Positions 1 through 7,160 of a DNA stretch of 13,908 nt are shown here, in pieces. The notes beneath the pieces were generated by a model, which did not search any database, was not told the DNA's origin, and saw nothing but the letters and a program-made list of their open reading frames with translations. Source of the DNA: Lachnospiraceae bacterium UBA7086 (GTDB lineage: Bacteria; Bacillota; Clostridia; Lachnospirales; Lachnospiraceae). The translations under genes and the position numbers were made by a program. The DNA lies in NCBI GenBank assembly GCA_002492525.1, contig DKZA01000029.1, positions 24,551 through 38,458 on the forward strand. Direction: 5' to 3'. Positions within the stretch are counted from its first letter, which is position 1; every line of letters starts with the position of its first letter.

Positions 1-41
1 GGGGGGGGGGAGGGTAAGCCCCGAAAGGTAAATTCTGCAAA

Positions 42-75
42 GTATACCTGAAAATATGCGATGTATACCCAAAAA
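42..75. repeat. Two direct repeats upstream of the chemoreceptor gene
   Basis: GTATACCTGAAAA (42-54) and GTATACCCAAAAA (63-75) match at 11 of 13 positions and start exactly 21 bp apart, about two helical turns. A weaker GTACC lies at 88-92. They sit just upstream of and overlapping the candidate promoter of the chemoreceptor gene, so they could be a tandem operator. No known regulator is recognised, and chance is possible for such short A-rich repeats. Confidence 0.4.
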
Positions 76-76
76 C

Positions 77-105
77 TTAAAAAATGAGTACCATTATTTT
101 AAAAT
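77..105 (+). promoter_or_regulatory. Weak candidate sigma-A promoter for the chemoreceptor gene
   Basis: TTAAAA (77-82), a 17-bp spacer and TAAAAT (100-105) give the best housekeeping-type promoter before the gene at 145. The region is A+T-rich, so the match is not very specific. No sigma-D (flagellar/chemotaxis) GCCGATAT-type -10 element was seen. Confidence 0.3.
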
Positions 106-144
106 AGTCTTTGTAAAACTGACTGGAGAAAGAGGTGCATAACA

Positions 145-2145
145 GTGACAAAGACTATGAAAGGAAAATTGACAATCAGTGTAATCTGTATTGTCGCGGC
201 AAGTATTCTGCTTACTACGATCGGGATTGTTGTGATCGCGGGACAGCGTATCCTGGCGGAGCAGAAAGATATTTTACAGCTTTATGCGGATAAATACGCG
301 GAAGAGATCAATACCTGGATTGAGAATGAGAAGATGCTGGCGGATGGAACAGCAGGCAGTATTGAGGCGGCGGGGAGTCTGGACCCGGATTATCTGCAGT
401 CTGTGGTAGATGTACATGCGGCCGGCAGGGAAGAGCTGCTAAATTTGTATTGTGGTACGAAAGACAGTCTGTTTATTCAGTCAAACAGAGAGGCAGGCAT
501 ACCGGAGGGGTATGATCCGGTACAAAGAGGCTGGTATCAGCAGGCCGGGGCAGCCAAAGAGACAATTGTGACAGATCCTTACTGGGATGTATTGACAGGA
601 CAGATGTGCACCACCATTGCATCGCCGGTGTACATAGAGGGAGAACTGGCGGCAGTCATTGGGCTGGATGTGACGCTGGCTACGGTGACGGATCTGACAG
701 GAAGTATCAACTATGCCGAAGGAGTGTATGGTTTCCTGGCGGATAGCAGCGGACAGTATGTGGCGCACAGAAACAAAGAATATGAACCTTCGGAAGAGAC
801 GGCGGTTGCCGTCATGGATATTATGCCGGCCTTAAAACCTCTCATGGAGGGAAATGAGAAGGGAATTATCAAAGCGGCAGATTATGACAAGGCGATGTGT
901 TATTTTGCGGCGGCTCCGATTACGGGCAGTCAGTGGAAACTGGGAGTGGTATGTCCCACTGCTTATGTGTGGAGTTCCTTGATTTTCATGGTTATGGTAG
1001 CTGTGGTGACGGCTCTGGTTCTTATCGCTCTGGTAGCGGTATTTATGGCGGGACTGATCGGCAGGACACTGGCACCTGTGCAGATGCTCAAACAGTTTGC
1101 TTCCGGTGATTTTTCGGAAAATGCTGTTGTGGAGAAGGGGATTCCCAGTGAGTATAAGAATGAGACAGAACAGATTAAGACTGCCACAGTGGAAGTCAAA
1201 CGGCAGATTCGGGGCATTATATTAAATACCAAAGAAGAGGCGGAGAGCATTAATACGATCGCAGAGGAAACTTCCGCCAAGATGACGGTGTTAGACGGTG
1301 ATATTTCCGCGATGGCGGCCACAGCAGGGGAGGTCATGAGACAGACGGCTGAGGCCAAAGACCTGGCGGAGCGGATTCAGTATACCGGAGAAGAACTTGG
1401 TAAGGTGATAGACAATGTGGCCAGGAAAGCCGGAGAGGCGGCAGACCAGTCCGGTGATATTATGAGCCGTGCAGGCAGACAGCATGATGCGTCCCAGAAA
1501 TCAGCCAGGGAAGCTGTGGATTTGTGCAGTTCTACCATGGAGGAACTGAGTGATGCCATTTCGCAGAGTCAGAAGGTAAAGGAAATTGACACGCTGACGG
1601 AGGAAATCCTGTCCATCAGTTCCCAGACCAATCTTCTTGCGTTAAACGCTTCTATCGAAGCGGCAAGAGCCGGAGAAGCAGGGAAAGGATTTGCGGTTGT
1701 GGCGGATGAAATCAGGCAGCTGGCGGATCATTCCAAGGATGCGGTAGACCAGATACGCAAGGTGACAGATGATGTGGTACATAGTGTGGCGTTTCTTTCA
1801 GAAAGCTCCGAGAAGCTTCTGACTTTCATGAATGAAAAAGTAATGAAAGACTATCAGAGGATGACGGAACTGGCGGGCATGTATGAGAAAGACGCGGCTT
1901 TTTACAGTGATATTTCCAGCGACTTAGGGGCGTCTTCCCAGGAGATGAGCGCCAGCATGGAAGGTATCAGCGATTCGCTTATCACGATCACAAAACTGGT
2001 GGGCGATATTGCGGAATATATGAAGGGAATGGAGCAGTCGGCGGCAGATTCCAACGAGAGTTCCAGGGCGGTGCTCGCACAGATGGAAGAATTGTCGGGA
2101 CTGAGCGAACAGCTGAAAGAGACGGTGGCATCTTTTAAAGTCTGA
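145..2145 (+). CDS. Methyl-accepting chemotaxis protein with amino-acid-type dCache domain
   Basis: A transmembrane chemoreceptor that senses an extracellular ligand and signals through CheW/CheA. It has a first membrane helix (about residues 10-32), an extracellular dCache domain (about 40-270), a second helix (about 275-306), a HAMP-like linker and a long cytoplasmic coiled coil. The signalling tip is QTNLLALNASIEAARAGEAG, starting at residue 494. In the dCache domain Y123, R128, W130, Y131, Y146 and D175 have the order and spacing of the known amino-acid-binding motif, so an amino acid or related amine ligand is inferred. The start is GTG 145, served by AGAGGTG at 131-137 with 7 nt spacing; ATG 157 is too far from that site. 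No C-terminal CheR-binding pentapeptide is seen (it ends ASFKV). The gene stands alone between its own promoter region and a terminator. Confidence 0.95.
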   Translation: MTKTMKGKLTISVICIVAASILLTTIGIVVIAGQRILAEQKDILQLYADKYAEEINTWIENEKMLADGTAGSIEAAGSLDPDYLQSVVDVHAAGREELLNLYCGTKDSLFIQSNREAGIPEGYDPVQRGWYQQAGAAKETIVTDPYWDVLTGQMCTTIASPVYIEGELAAVIGLDVTLATVTDLTGSINYAEGVYGFLADSSGQYVAHRNKEYEPSEETAVAVMDIMPALKPLMEGNEKGIIKAADYDKAMCYFAAAPITGSQWKLGVVCPTAYVWSSLIFMVMVAVVTALVLIALVAVFMAGLIGRTLAPVQMLKQFASGDFSENAVVEKGIPSEYKNETEQIKTATVEVKRQIRGIILNTKEEAESINTIAEETSAKMTVLDGDISAMAATAGEVMRQTAEAKDLAERIQYTGEELGKVIDNVARKAGEAADQSGDIMSRAGRQHDASQKSAREAVDLCSSTMEELSDAISQSQKVKEIDTLTEEILSISSQTNLLALNASIEAARAGEAGKGFAVVADEIRQLADHSKDAVDQIRKVTDDVVHSVAFLSESSEKLLTFMNEKVMKDYQRMTELAGMYEKDAAFYSDISSDLGASSQEMSASMEGISDSLITITKLVGDIAEYMKGMEQSAADSNESSRAVLAQMEELSGLSEQLKETVASFKV

Positions 2146-2192
2146 TCCAAAAAGAAGATGACAATACGGGATGGTATGAGAGTGATAAAGGG

Positions 2193-2222
2193 CGGTGCAG
2201 CTTACGGGCTGTACCGTTTTTT
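2193..2222 (+). terminator. Intrinsic terminator after the chemoreceptor gene
   Basis: A 9-bp stem (CGGTGCAGC with GCTGTACCG, one G-U pair) around a 6-nt loop is followed at once by six T. It separates the chemoreceptor transcript from the MerR-family gene. Confidence 0.85.
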
Positions 2223-2249
2223 CGTGTTTTATGCGCGCTGAAAAAAGTA

Positions 2250-2280
2250 TTGACTCTCACGTTACGTAATAGTTTACAAT
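2250..2280 (+). promoter_or_regulatory. MerR-type promoter with 19-bp spacer and internal dyad
   Basis: TTGACT (2250-2255) and TACAAT (2275-2280) are separated by 19 bp, the overlong spacer typical of promoters activated by DNA distortion by MerR-family proteins. Between and around them lies an imperfect 21-bp palindrome of the form ACTnTnACGTnACGTnAnAGT (2253-2273). The gene directly downstream encodes a MerR-family protein, so autoregulation is the natural reading. The predicted transcript start near 2287 lies downstream of the ATG at 2279, which rules that ATG out as a start. Confidence 0.8.
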
Positions 2281-2305
2281 GATATTGCACGGGAGGAATG
2301 AGAGT

Positions 2306-3031
2306 ATGAGGACAGTAAAAGAAGTAAGCAGACTGACGGGGGTGAGTGTGCGCACACTACACCATTATGATGCGATCGGCCTTTTAAAACCGACTAAGAT
2401 AACAGATGCAGGTTACCGCTTGTATGACGATACGGCGGTCTGTCGTTTGCAGAATATTTTACTGTTCCGTGAGTTGCAGTTTCCCTTAAAAGAGATAAAG
2501 GAGATTCTCGATACGCCGGATTTTGATGCCGATATGGCGCTTGTCCAGCAGATCAGACTTCTGGAATTGCAGTATGAACATATAGGAGAATTGCTTTCTT
2601 TTGCCCGTGAAATGAAGGAAAAAGGAGTGCATAAGATGGAATTTGATGTTTTTGATAAGAGCGGTATTGAACGGTATAAGGAGGAAATAAAGGAAAGATG
2701 GGGACAAAGCGAGGCTTATCGGGAATTTGTGCAGAGACAGAAAAAAGGGGAGTCATTTGAAAAGACCGAAACGCAGATGATGTCGCTGTTTACGGAGATA
2801 GGGATGTTACGTGAGCAGCCGCCGGATGACGTAAAAGTGCAGGATAAAATCCGTGAACTGCAAAGTTTTATCACAGATCATTACTATAACTGTACCAATG
2901 AAATTCTGAAAAATCTGGGTGTGATGTATACGGAAGATGAACGTTTTCGGCAAAATATTGATAAAGCAGGCGGCAGTGGAACGGCAGCGTTTGTCAGACA
3001 GGCAATCGAAGTTTACACCTGCGGCAAATAA
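2306..3031 (+). CDS. MerR-family regulator with TipAS antibiotic-recognition domain
   Basis: A 241-residue transcription factor. The N-terminal winged helix-turn-helix (residues 1-68: VKEVSRLTGVSVRTLHHYD, then GLLKP and GYRLYD) is typical MerR. A dimerising helix (about 75-108) leads to a C-terminal TipAS domain (about 118-241) recognised by ERWGQSEAYRE at 130-140 and the closing FVRQAIEVYT. TipA-type proteins bind thiopeptide or similar drugs in this domain and activate promoters with 19-bp spacers, as found upstream. The start at 2306 is chosen because GGGAGG (2291-2296) is well placed and the in-frame ATG at 2279 lies before the predicted transcript start. No drug efflux or modification gene is adjacent, so targets other than its own promoter are unknown. 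Confidence 0.93.
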   Translation: MRTVKEVSRLTGVSVRTLHHYDAIGLLKPTKITDAGYRLYDDTAVCRLQNILLFRELQFPLKEIKEILDTPDFDADMALVQQIRLLELQYEHIGELLSFAREMKEKGVHKMEFDVFDKSGIERYKEEIKERWGQSEAYREFVQRQKKGESFEKTETQMMSLFTEIGMLREQPPDDVKVQDKIRELQSFITDHYYNCTNEILKNLGVMYTEDERFRQNIDKAGGSGTAAFVRQAIEVYTCGK

Positions 3032-3081
3032 GCAGCTCCGGGGTACGGTTCCGGGATACAGTAAGGATTAGATTCGCAAAG

Positions 3082-3131
3082 AAAAAGAGTCTGTATGGTG
3101 CGTAAATTTTGCACTTTACAGGCTCTTTTTT
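3082..3131 (+). terminator. Intrinsic terminator after the MerR-family gene
   Basis: An outer stem AAAGAGTCTGT / ACAGGCTCTTT (one G-U pair) encloses an inner GTGC/GCAC pairing and ends in a T-run (3126-3131). The A-run on the left arm could let it work on the opposite strand too, but no convergent gene is present. Confidence 0.8.
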
Positions 3132-3139
3132 GTGATTCC

Positions 3140-3172
3140 TTAGAGAAACTTTAGAGAAAATCCTGCTATGAT
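3140..3172 (+). promoter_or_regulatory. Response-regulator-type promoter of lipoprotein 1
   Basis: TTAGAGA occurs at 3140-3146 and 3151-3157, an 11-bp period. The -10 element TATGAT (3167-3172) starts 9 bp after the second copy. There is no TTGACA-like -35 box; the repeats take its place, as in PhoB/OmpR-family activated promoters. The same arrangement with the same distances precedes the next gene (3865-3897). Confidence 0.65.
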
Positions 3173-3229
3173 GGGAAACTAAAAAAGAGCGGACATACAA
3201 AAGACGGCCCGCGGAAAGGATGCAGCAGA

Positions 3230-3832
3230 ATGAAAATAACTAAAAAATGGGTAATGTTGGTATGTATGGGTATGATGTTCCTGACAGGAGCGACGGGGTG
3301 CGCCAAAACGGCACAACCACCTCAGCAGACCCAAGAGGAGGCCGGAGGCGAAGCGGATATGCAGGATGAATCAAAAGAGCCGGATAGCGATGCGGACGAA
3401 CAGAAAGTTCCGGAAGAGACAGACAGTGAAGCAGACAGCAAAACGGACAGTCAGGAGATACCGGAAGAGACAGAGAGTGAAACGGATCAGAGCACGCCGC
3501 GCCAAGTGGCGTTCAGTGAGGGAACAGAACATCTTGGCGGAAAGGTGCAGAGCGTGTCAGATGACGGTATGGTCTTTGCGCAGACTACGGTGAAGGGAGA
3601 GGACGAAAGCATGGTCACTATAGTGGATGAGAAGGATGCGAAGAAGATTTCTGTGAAATTTACGGCGGATACAAAAGTGGAGCATTGGATCATTCAGGGC
3701 GGCGGCGCAGGCATTGATATGCAGGACGCAGAAATCTCAGACATCAAAGCAGGACAGGGTGTAGAACTGGAGGGAAATTATGAAGGGGAAAACTTCGTGG
3801 CGGTAAGAGTGTTGATTGAGGAATATAAATAG
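3230..3832 (+). CDS. Acidic-linker lipoprotein 1 (DUF5666-like C-terminal domain)
   Basis: A 200-residue surface lipoprotein of unknown function. It has a positively charged N-terminus, a hydrophobic signal segment and a lipobox ATGC with the lipid-modified cysteine at C24. Residues 30-92 are a low-complexity linker rich in D, E, S, Q and T with an internal repeat. The C-terminal domain (about 98-200) looks beta-rich, with GGKVQSVSDDGMVFAQTT near its start and GQGVELEGNYEGENFVAVRV near its end. This resembles the small DUF5666-type barrel, though that is inference. The start at 3230 has AAAGGA at 3215-3220. The C-terminal domain is distantly similar to that of the next gene, and both share the promoter type, so the pair probably arose by duplication. 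No clear terminator follows, so read-through into the next gene is possible. Confidence 0.85.
   Translation: MKITKKWVMLVCMGMMFLTGATGCAKTAQPPQQTQEEAGGEADMQDESKEPDSDADEQKVPEETDSEADSKTDSQEIPEETESETDQSTPRQVAFSEGTEHLGGKVQSVSDDGMVFAQTTVKGEDESMVTIVDEKDAKKISVKFTADTKVEHWIIQGGGAGIDMQDAEISDIKAGQGVELEGNYEGENFVAVRVLIEEYK
3410..3482 (+). repeat. 51-bp-spaced coding repeat in the lipoprotein 1 linker
   Basis: CCGGAAGAGACAGA recurs at 3410-3423 and 3461-3474, and the similarity extends several bases further on. The spacing is 51 bp, 17 codons, so the repeat keeps frame and encodes PEETDSE and PEETESE. It marks the linker as expandable without frameshift. Confidence 0.6.
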
Positions 3833-3864
3833 AGACGGATTTTTAACCATTTCTCAAAGAGATC

Positions 3865-3897
3865 TTAGAGATTCTTTAGAGAAAAATCTGGTATGAT
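3865..3897 (+). promoter_or_regulatory. Response-regulator-type promoter of lipoprotein 2
   Basis: TTAGAGA at 3865-3871 and 3876-3882 (11-bp period) lies 9 bp upstream of TATGAT (3892-3897). Period and distance to the -10 element are identical to those before lipoprotein 1. A further related AAAGAGA at 3856-3862 is out of register. The predicted transcript start near 3904 is only about 10 nt from the start codon, giving an unusually short leader. Confidence 0.65.
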
Positions 3898-3912
3898 AAA
3901 AAGGAGATTATG

Positions 3913-4575
3913 ATGAGAATTTTACGGATGATGAAAAAGAAAAGTGTGGTTTTGATGTTTGGTTGCGCCCTTATGCTGGCAACGCTTACAACGGGGTGCG
4001 GAAAAGAGAAGGAAGAGCCGATCCCGGTGGACTTATCATCGGAGAGCAGGCAGAATGGAGAAGAAAACAGGATACAGAGTACGGAAGAAGACACAACAGA
4101 AGATTTACCGGAGGGGGATGCGTCTGCCGAGGAGGACAAACAGACAGAAGCAAAGAAAGCGGCAGCAGAAGAAAATCAACCGCCGACGGAGGATAAGCAG
4201 ACAGAAGACAGCGCGCAGGTCTCACAGGCAGAGCAGGCTTCCGGCACCGAAGAATTGGAGTGCAATGTGAAAAGCATCGGGCAGGACAGTTTTGTAGCCG
4301 TTAAGTGTACTACATATTCTGACGGAGATAAGGATATTATGATAGCCAAGGCACCGGGGTATGAAGAGGCGGATGATCTGGTTACGGTGTATGTGAACGA
4401 GAATTGTGCGTATCAATACAAGACAGTCAGAAACGGCGGTGTCAATCCGGAGGATGTATCATCCAGGGAAGGTTCCTTTGGAGATCTGAAGGATGGAATG
4501 GTATGTAACGTAAAAGGAAGCTGGCGGGAAGGTGCCTTCTATGCGGACAGTATCGTGATGAGTGAATTTGTCTGA
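3913..4575 (+). CDS. Acidic-linker lipoprotein 2, paralogue of the preceding gene
   Basis: A 220-residue lipoprotein of unknown function. A signal segment ends in the lipobox LTTGC with the modified cysteine at C29. Residues of about 30-112 form a charged, E/Q/T/D-rich linker, and about 113-220 a C-terminal beta-type domain containing CNVKSIGQDSFVAV and, near the end, GDLKDGMVCNVKG and GAFYADSI. These align in order with segments of the preceding lipoprotein but with low identity. The domain has three cysteines (at about 118, 132 and 165), plus one near the end, that the paralogue's domain lacks. The start at 3913 is favoured because AAGGAG (3901-3906) is 6 nt away; ATG 3910 is only 3 nt from it. 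ATG 3931 remains possible, because the predicted transcript start falls within the AAGGAG. Confidence 0.83.
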   Translation: MRILRMMKKKSVVLMFGCALMLATLTTGCGKEKEEPIPVDLSSESRQNGEENRIQSTEEDTTEDLPEGDASAEEDKQTEAKKAAAEENQPPTEDKQTEDSAQVSQAEQASGTEELECNVKSIGQDSFVAVKCTTYSDGDKDIMIAKAPGYEEADDLVTVYVNENCAYQYKTVRNGGVNPEDVSSREGSFGDLKDGMVCNVKGSWREGAFYADSIVMSEFV

Positions 4576-4597
4576 GAGACGGTTGACGATGGCAAGA

Positions 4598-4665
4598 GCA
4601 GAGTCATAAGAAGGACAGAATCGTAAGAAGGGCAGAGTCATAAGAAAGACAGAATCATAAGAAAG
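4598..4665. repeat. Four-unit 17-bp tandem repeat array
   Basis: Units begin at 4598, 4615, 4632 and 4649 and follow the pattern RCAGARTCRTAAGAARG. Units 1 and 3 share GCAGAGTC, while 2 and 4 share ACAGAATC, so the array looks like a duplicated 34-bp dimer. The unit length is not a multiple of 3 and each unit contains TAA, so it is not coding on this strand. It fills the gap before the solute-binding protein gene. A weak TTGACG (4583-4588) with CATAAG (4605-4610), 16 bp apart, might make a promoter that uses the first unit; no stronger promoter is seen. Confidence 0.9.
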
Positions 4666-4674
4666 GCAGTGTGA
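4655..4674 (+). repeat. 20-nt element shared with the first permease gene
   Basis: The end of the tandem array, starting TCATAAGAAAGG and ending CAGTGTGA, recurs without a mismatch at 7184-7203. Both copies lie just upstream of a possible start codon (ATG 4684 and ATG 7206) and contain AAAGG. Confidence 0.75.
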
Positions 4675-4683
4675 CAGGCTTAT

Positions 4684-7131
4684 ATGAAGCAAAATTTATA
4701 TGATAGAAAAAAGGAGCATAAGAAGGCGAGGGGAAAGAATATATTGGCAGTCTGCCTTATCCTCTCCATGGTGGCAGGTGTGCTTGGCGGATGCGGGAAC
4801 GGCGGTGCGGACGTTCCTGGCGGACAACAGGGAACAGATGCAGCGGGAAGCGGCATATCAGGCGGTCAGACAAATGAGGAAGGCGGACAGGCCGGCGAGG
4901 GAGAATCTGGAAATGAGAAGAAGGCCATGGGACGATATGTGGAAAATGCTGTTGATCTTTCGGAGTATACTACCTTATCCTGCGGGATAACGGAATTTTC
5001 CGACGGCAGCTTTTGCATTTTGGATCAAACAGCAGGCATGCTGGTGTCCGAGGATGGCGGCGTGACCTGGAGGGCGGAAGCGGTGCCGGGGATTCCGGAT
5101 CTGGAAGCTTTTACGAAGGACAATTATATCTTTACCATGAAAGCGGATACGGACGGTACCATTGCCGTATTGTCTTCTCCCAGTCTGGGCGAGGATGAGG
5201 CGTTTCATACGGGGCTGCTCCTGACAGGACCGGACGGCAATATCCTGACTGTCACGGAACTGACGGCTCCGGAGGAAGGCTATGTAAGGAATATCTGGTT
5301 CGGGCCGGAGGGCAGACTGTTTGCCGAAATGATAGGCAGCAGCGTGCTCTATGAAGTGGATACTTCGTCCGGTGACATGCATAAATATATGTCGCTTCCC
5401 AATGCGCCCGATTTGATACAATTTCAGGGAGATTATATGATCCTTCTTACCGCGCAGGACGGCATTACCTTTTATGATATGAAAGAAGAAAAGTGGGTAG
5501 ATGATGATGTGCTGGCGGAATTTATGCGGCAGAATTATCTGGACGACTATTATTGTTACGAGACATTTACGGTCTATATGGTGCCGGGAGAAGAGAATGT
5601 TATTTATGTGGCGGGCAAGGGCGGCGTGTATCGCCATGTGATCGGCGGTAGCGCGATGGAGCAGATTATTGACGGTACACTGACCACTTTCAGTAATCCG
5701 TCTGTGAGTATCGTGAATATGATCGCTCTTAAGAACAATGAGTTTATGGTACTTTTCAGTGGCGGTAAGCTGGTCAGGTATGTTTATGATCCTGATGTAC
5801 CTACGGTGCCGGATGAACTGGTGACGGTATACTCCTTGCGGGAAGAGGATAAAGTGCGTCAGGCCATCGCCCAGTATCAGGCGCAGAATCCCCAGGCCTT
5901 TGTCCGATATGAAGTGGGTTTAAGCGGTTCGGACGCGGTGGCCAGAGAAGATGCCATCAAGAAACTGAACACGGAACTGATGGCGGGAAGAGGCCCGGAT
6001 ATTCTGATTCTGGACGGCCTTCCAATGGAATCTTATATAGAGAAAGGCGTGCTGTTGGATTTAAGTGATCATATCAGCCAGATGACGGGCGAGCAGGAAC
6101 TGATGCCCAATATCGTGGAAAGTTTCAGACAGGACGGAAAGATATACAGTGTGCCGGTTACCTTTAGTATTCCGGCCGCGCTTGGCAGGGAGGAGGACCT
6201 TTCGCAGATTCATGACCTTGTTTCTTTGGCGGATACCATGGAAAGGCTGCGGGAAGATAATCCCGGGAAGGGGATTATGGACATGTTTTCGGAGGAATCT
6301 GCAGTAAAGTGGCTTCTGCCTGTTTCCGCCCCGGCGTTTGTGGATGAGGCAGGAAACCTTGACTCACAGGTCATTGCAGAATATCTGGAGGAAGTTAACC
6401 GTATTTATACTGCGGCTGCAGACGGAATTTCCGAGACCATAAGACAACGCCATGAGAACATGCGTGAAATGGATAGGGCTGCCAATCCGGATGATTATTT
6501 TGCAGAAGCTTATAACAGCTTGGGAAACACTACCGGGGAGATTATAATTGGAGAGACGGTATTTGCGGCAGGAAATCTGAAGAACACGTATAGTTTTCAA
6601 GAGGTGCTCTCGATCAATAAGGTAGAGGGCTATGAGGACATGAGGGTGATTCCTCTGGACGGACACAGCAGTCATGTTTTTGTGCCGGATGTCATGACGG
6701 GGATCAATGCCTCTTCTGCCCATATGGAGGAAGCGCAGGCGTTCTTCGATGTGATGATGGGCAAAGAGGTGCAGCAGCTTTTTTACGACGGATTTATGGT
6801 CAACAAGGCGGCACTTAACAGTCAGCTCAGTCCCGATTGGCCGGTGTTATCAAACGGCGGTATCCATGCGGATTATGGAGAAGTGAGCAGCAGCATAGGC
6901 AGCAGCTGGGAGGATGGCCGGGAATATACGTTGAATATCTATATGCCTACCAAAGAAGAGTACCAGGAATTGTATGATATTTTCTGCAAACTGGATACTC
7001 CTTATATCGCAGAGCCTGTGCTGGAGGAAGCTCTGACAGAATTTGGGGCTCAGTATCTGAGCGGGTATCTGTCTTTGGAGGAGGCTGTAGAGAAGATACA
7101 GAACAAAGTAGATTTATATATGGCGGAGTAA
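4684..7131 (+). CDS. Solute-binding lipoprotein with N-terminal beta-propeller-like domain
   Basis: The extracellular binding protein of the sugar-type ABC importer encoded next, 815 residues against about 420-450 for ordinary family-1 binding proteins. The signal ends in a VLGGC lipobox (C37), followed by a G/Q/E-rich linker to about 70. Residues of about 71-375 contain repeated short beta segments and an Asp-box, SEDGGVTW (122-129), and read as a beta-propeller. The binding domain starts near 379 (LVTVYSLREEDKVRQAI) and has the family signature NTELMAGRGPDILILDG and KGVLLDLSDHI. The start codon has a weak ribosome site (AGG at 4676-4678); no better in-frame start exists. Two permease genes follow after 29 nt. 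Substrate is unknown; a carbohydrate or glycan fragment is inferred from the permease family. The propeller may help capture a larger ligand. Confidence 0.88.
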   Translation: MKQNLYDRKKEHKKARGKNILAVCLILSMVAGVLGGCGNGGADVPGGQQGTDAAGSGISGGQTNEEGGQAGEGESGNEKKAMGRYVENAVDLSEYTTLSCGITEFSDGSFCILDQTAGMLVSEDGGVTWRAEAVPGIPDLEAFTKDNYIFTMKADTDGTIAVLSSPSLGEDEAFHTGLLLTGPDGNILTVTELTAPEEGYVRNIWFGPEGRLFAEMIGSSVLYEVDTSSGDMHKYMSLPNAPDLIQFQGDYMILLTAQDGITFYDMKEEKWVDDDVLAEFMRQNYLDDYYCYETFTVYMVPGEENVIYVAGKGGVYRHVIGGSAMEQIIDGTLTTFSNPSVSIVNMIALKNNEFMVLFSGGKLVRYVYDPDVPTVPDELVTVYSLREEDKVRQAIAQYQAQNPQAFVRYEVGLSGSDAVAREDAIKKLNTELMAGRGPDILILDGLPMESYIEKGVLLDLSDHISQMTGEQELMPNIVESFRQDGKIYSVPVTFSIPAALGREEDLSQIHDLVSLADTMERLREDNPGKGIMDMFSEESAVKWLLPVSAPAFVDEAGNLDSQVIAEYLEEVNRIYTAAADGISETIRQRHENMREMDRAANPDDYFAEAYNSLGNTTGEIIIGETVFAAGNLKNTYSFQEVLSINKVEGYEDMRVIPLDGHSSHVFVPDVMTGINASSAHMEEAQAFFDVMMGKEVQQLFYDGFMVNKAALNSQLSPDWPVLSNGGIHADYGEVSSSIGSSWEDGREYTLNIYMPTKEEYQELYDIFCKLDTPYIAEPVLEEALTEFGAQYLSGYLSLEEAVEKIQNKVDLYMAE

Positions 7132-7160
7132 AGTAAGGCAGAACAGCAAAGGGGTAGAAG

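Noticed and set aside
2279..2305. Upstream ATG for the MerR-family gene
   Set aside because: It lies before the predicted transcript start and overlaps the -10 element, so it would not be on the message.
4459..4692. Minus-strand open frame of 77 codons with repeated SYDS/FL segments
   Set aside because: The repetition only reflects the 17-bp tandem array on the other strand, and the frame overlaps lipoprotein 2. No ribosome site or recognisable product.
4975..5637. Minus-strand open frame of 220 codons opposite the binding-protein gene
   Set aside because: A shadow of a well-supported gene; histidine- and arginine-rich, with no recognisable domain.
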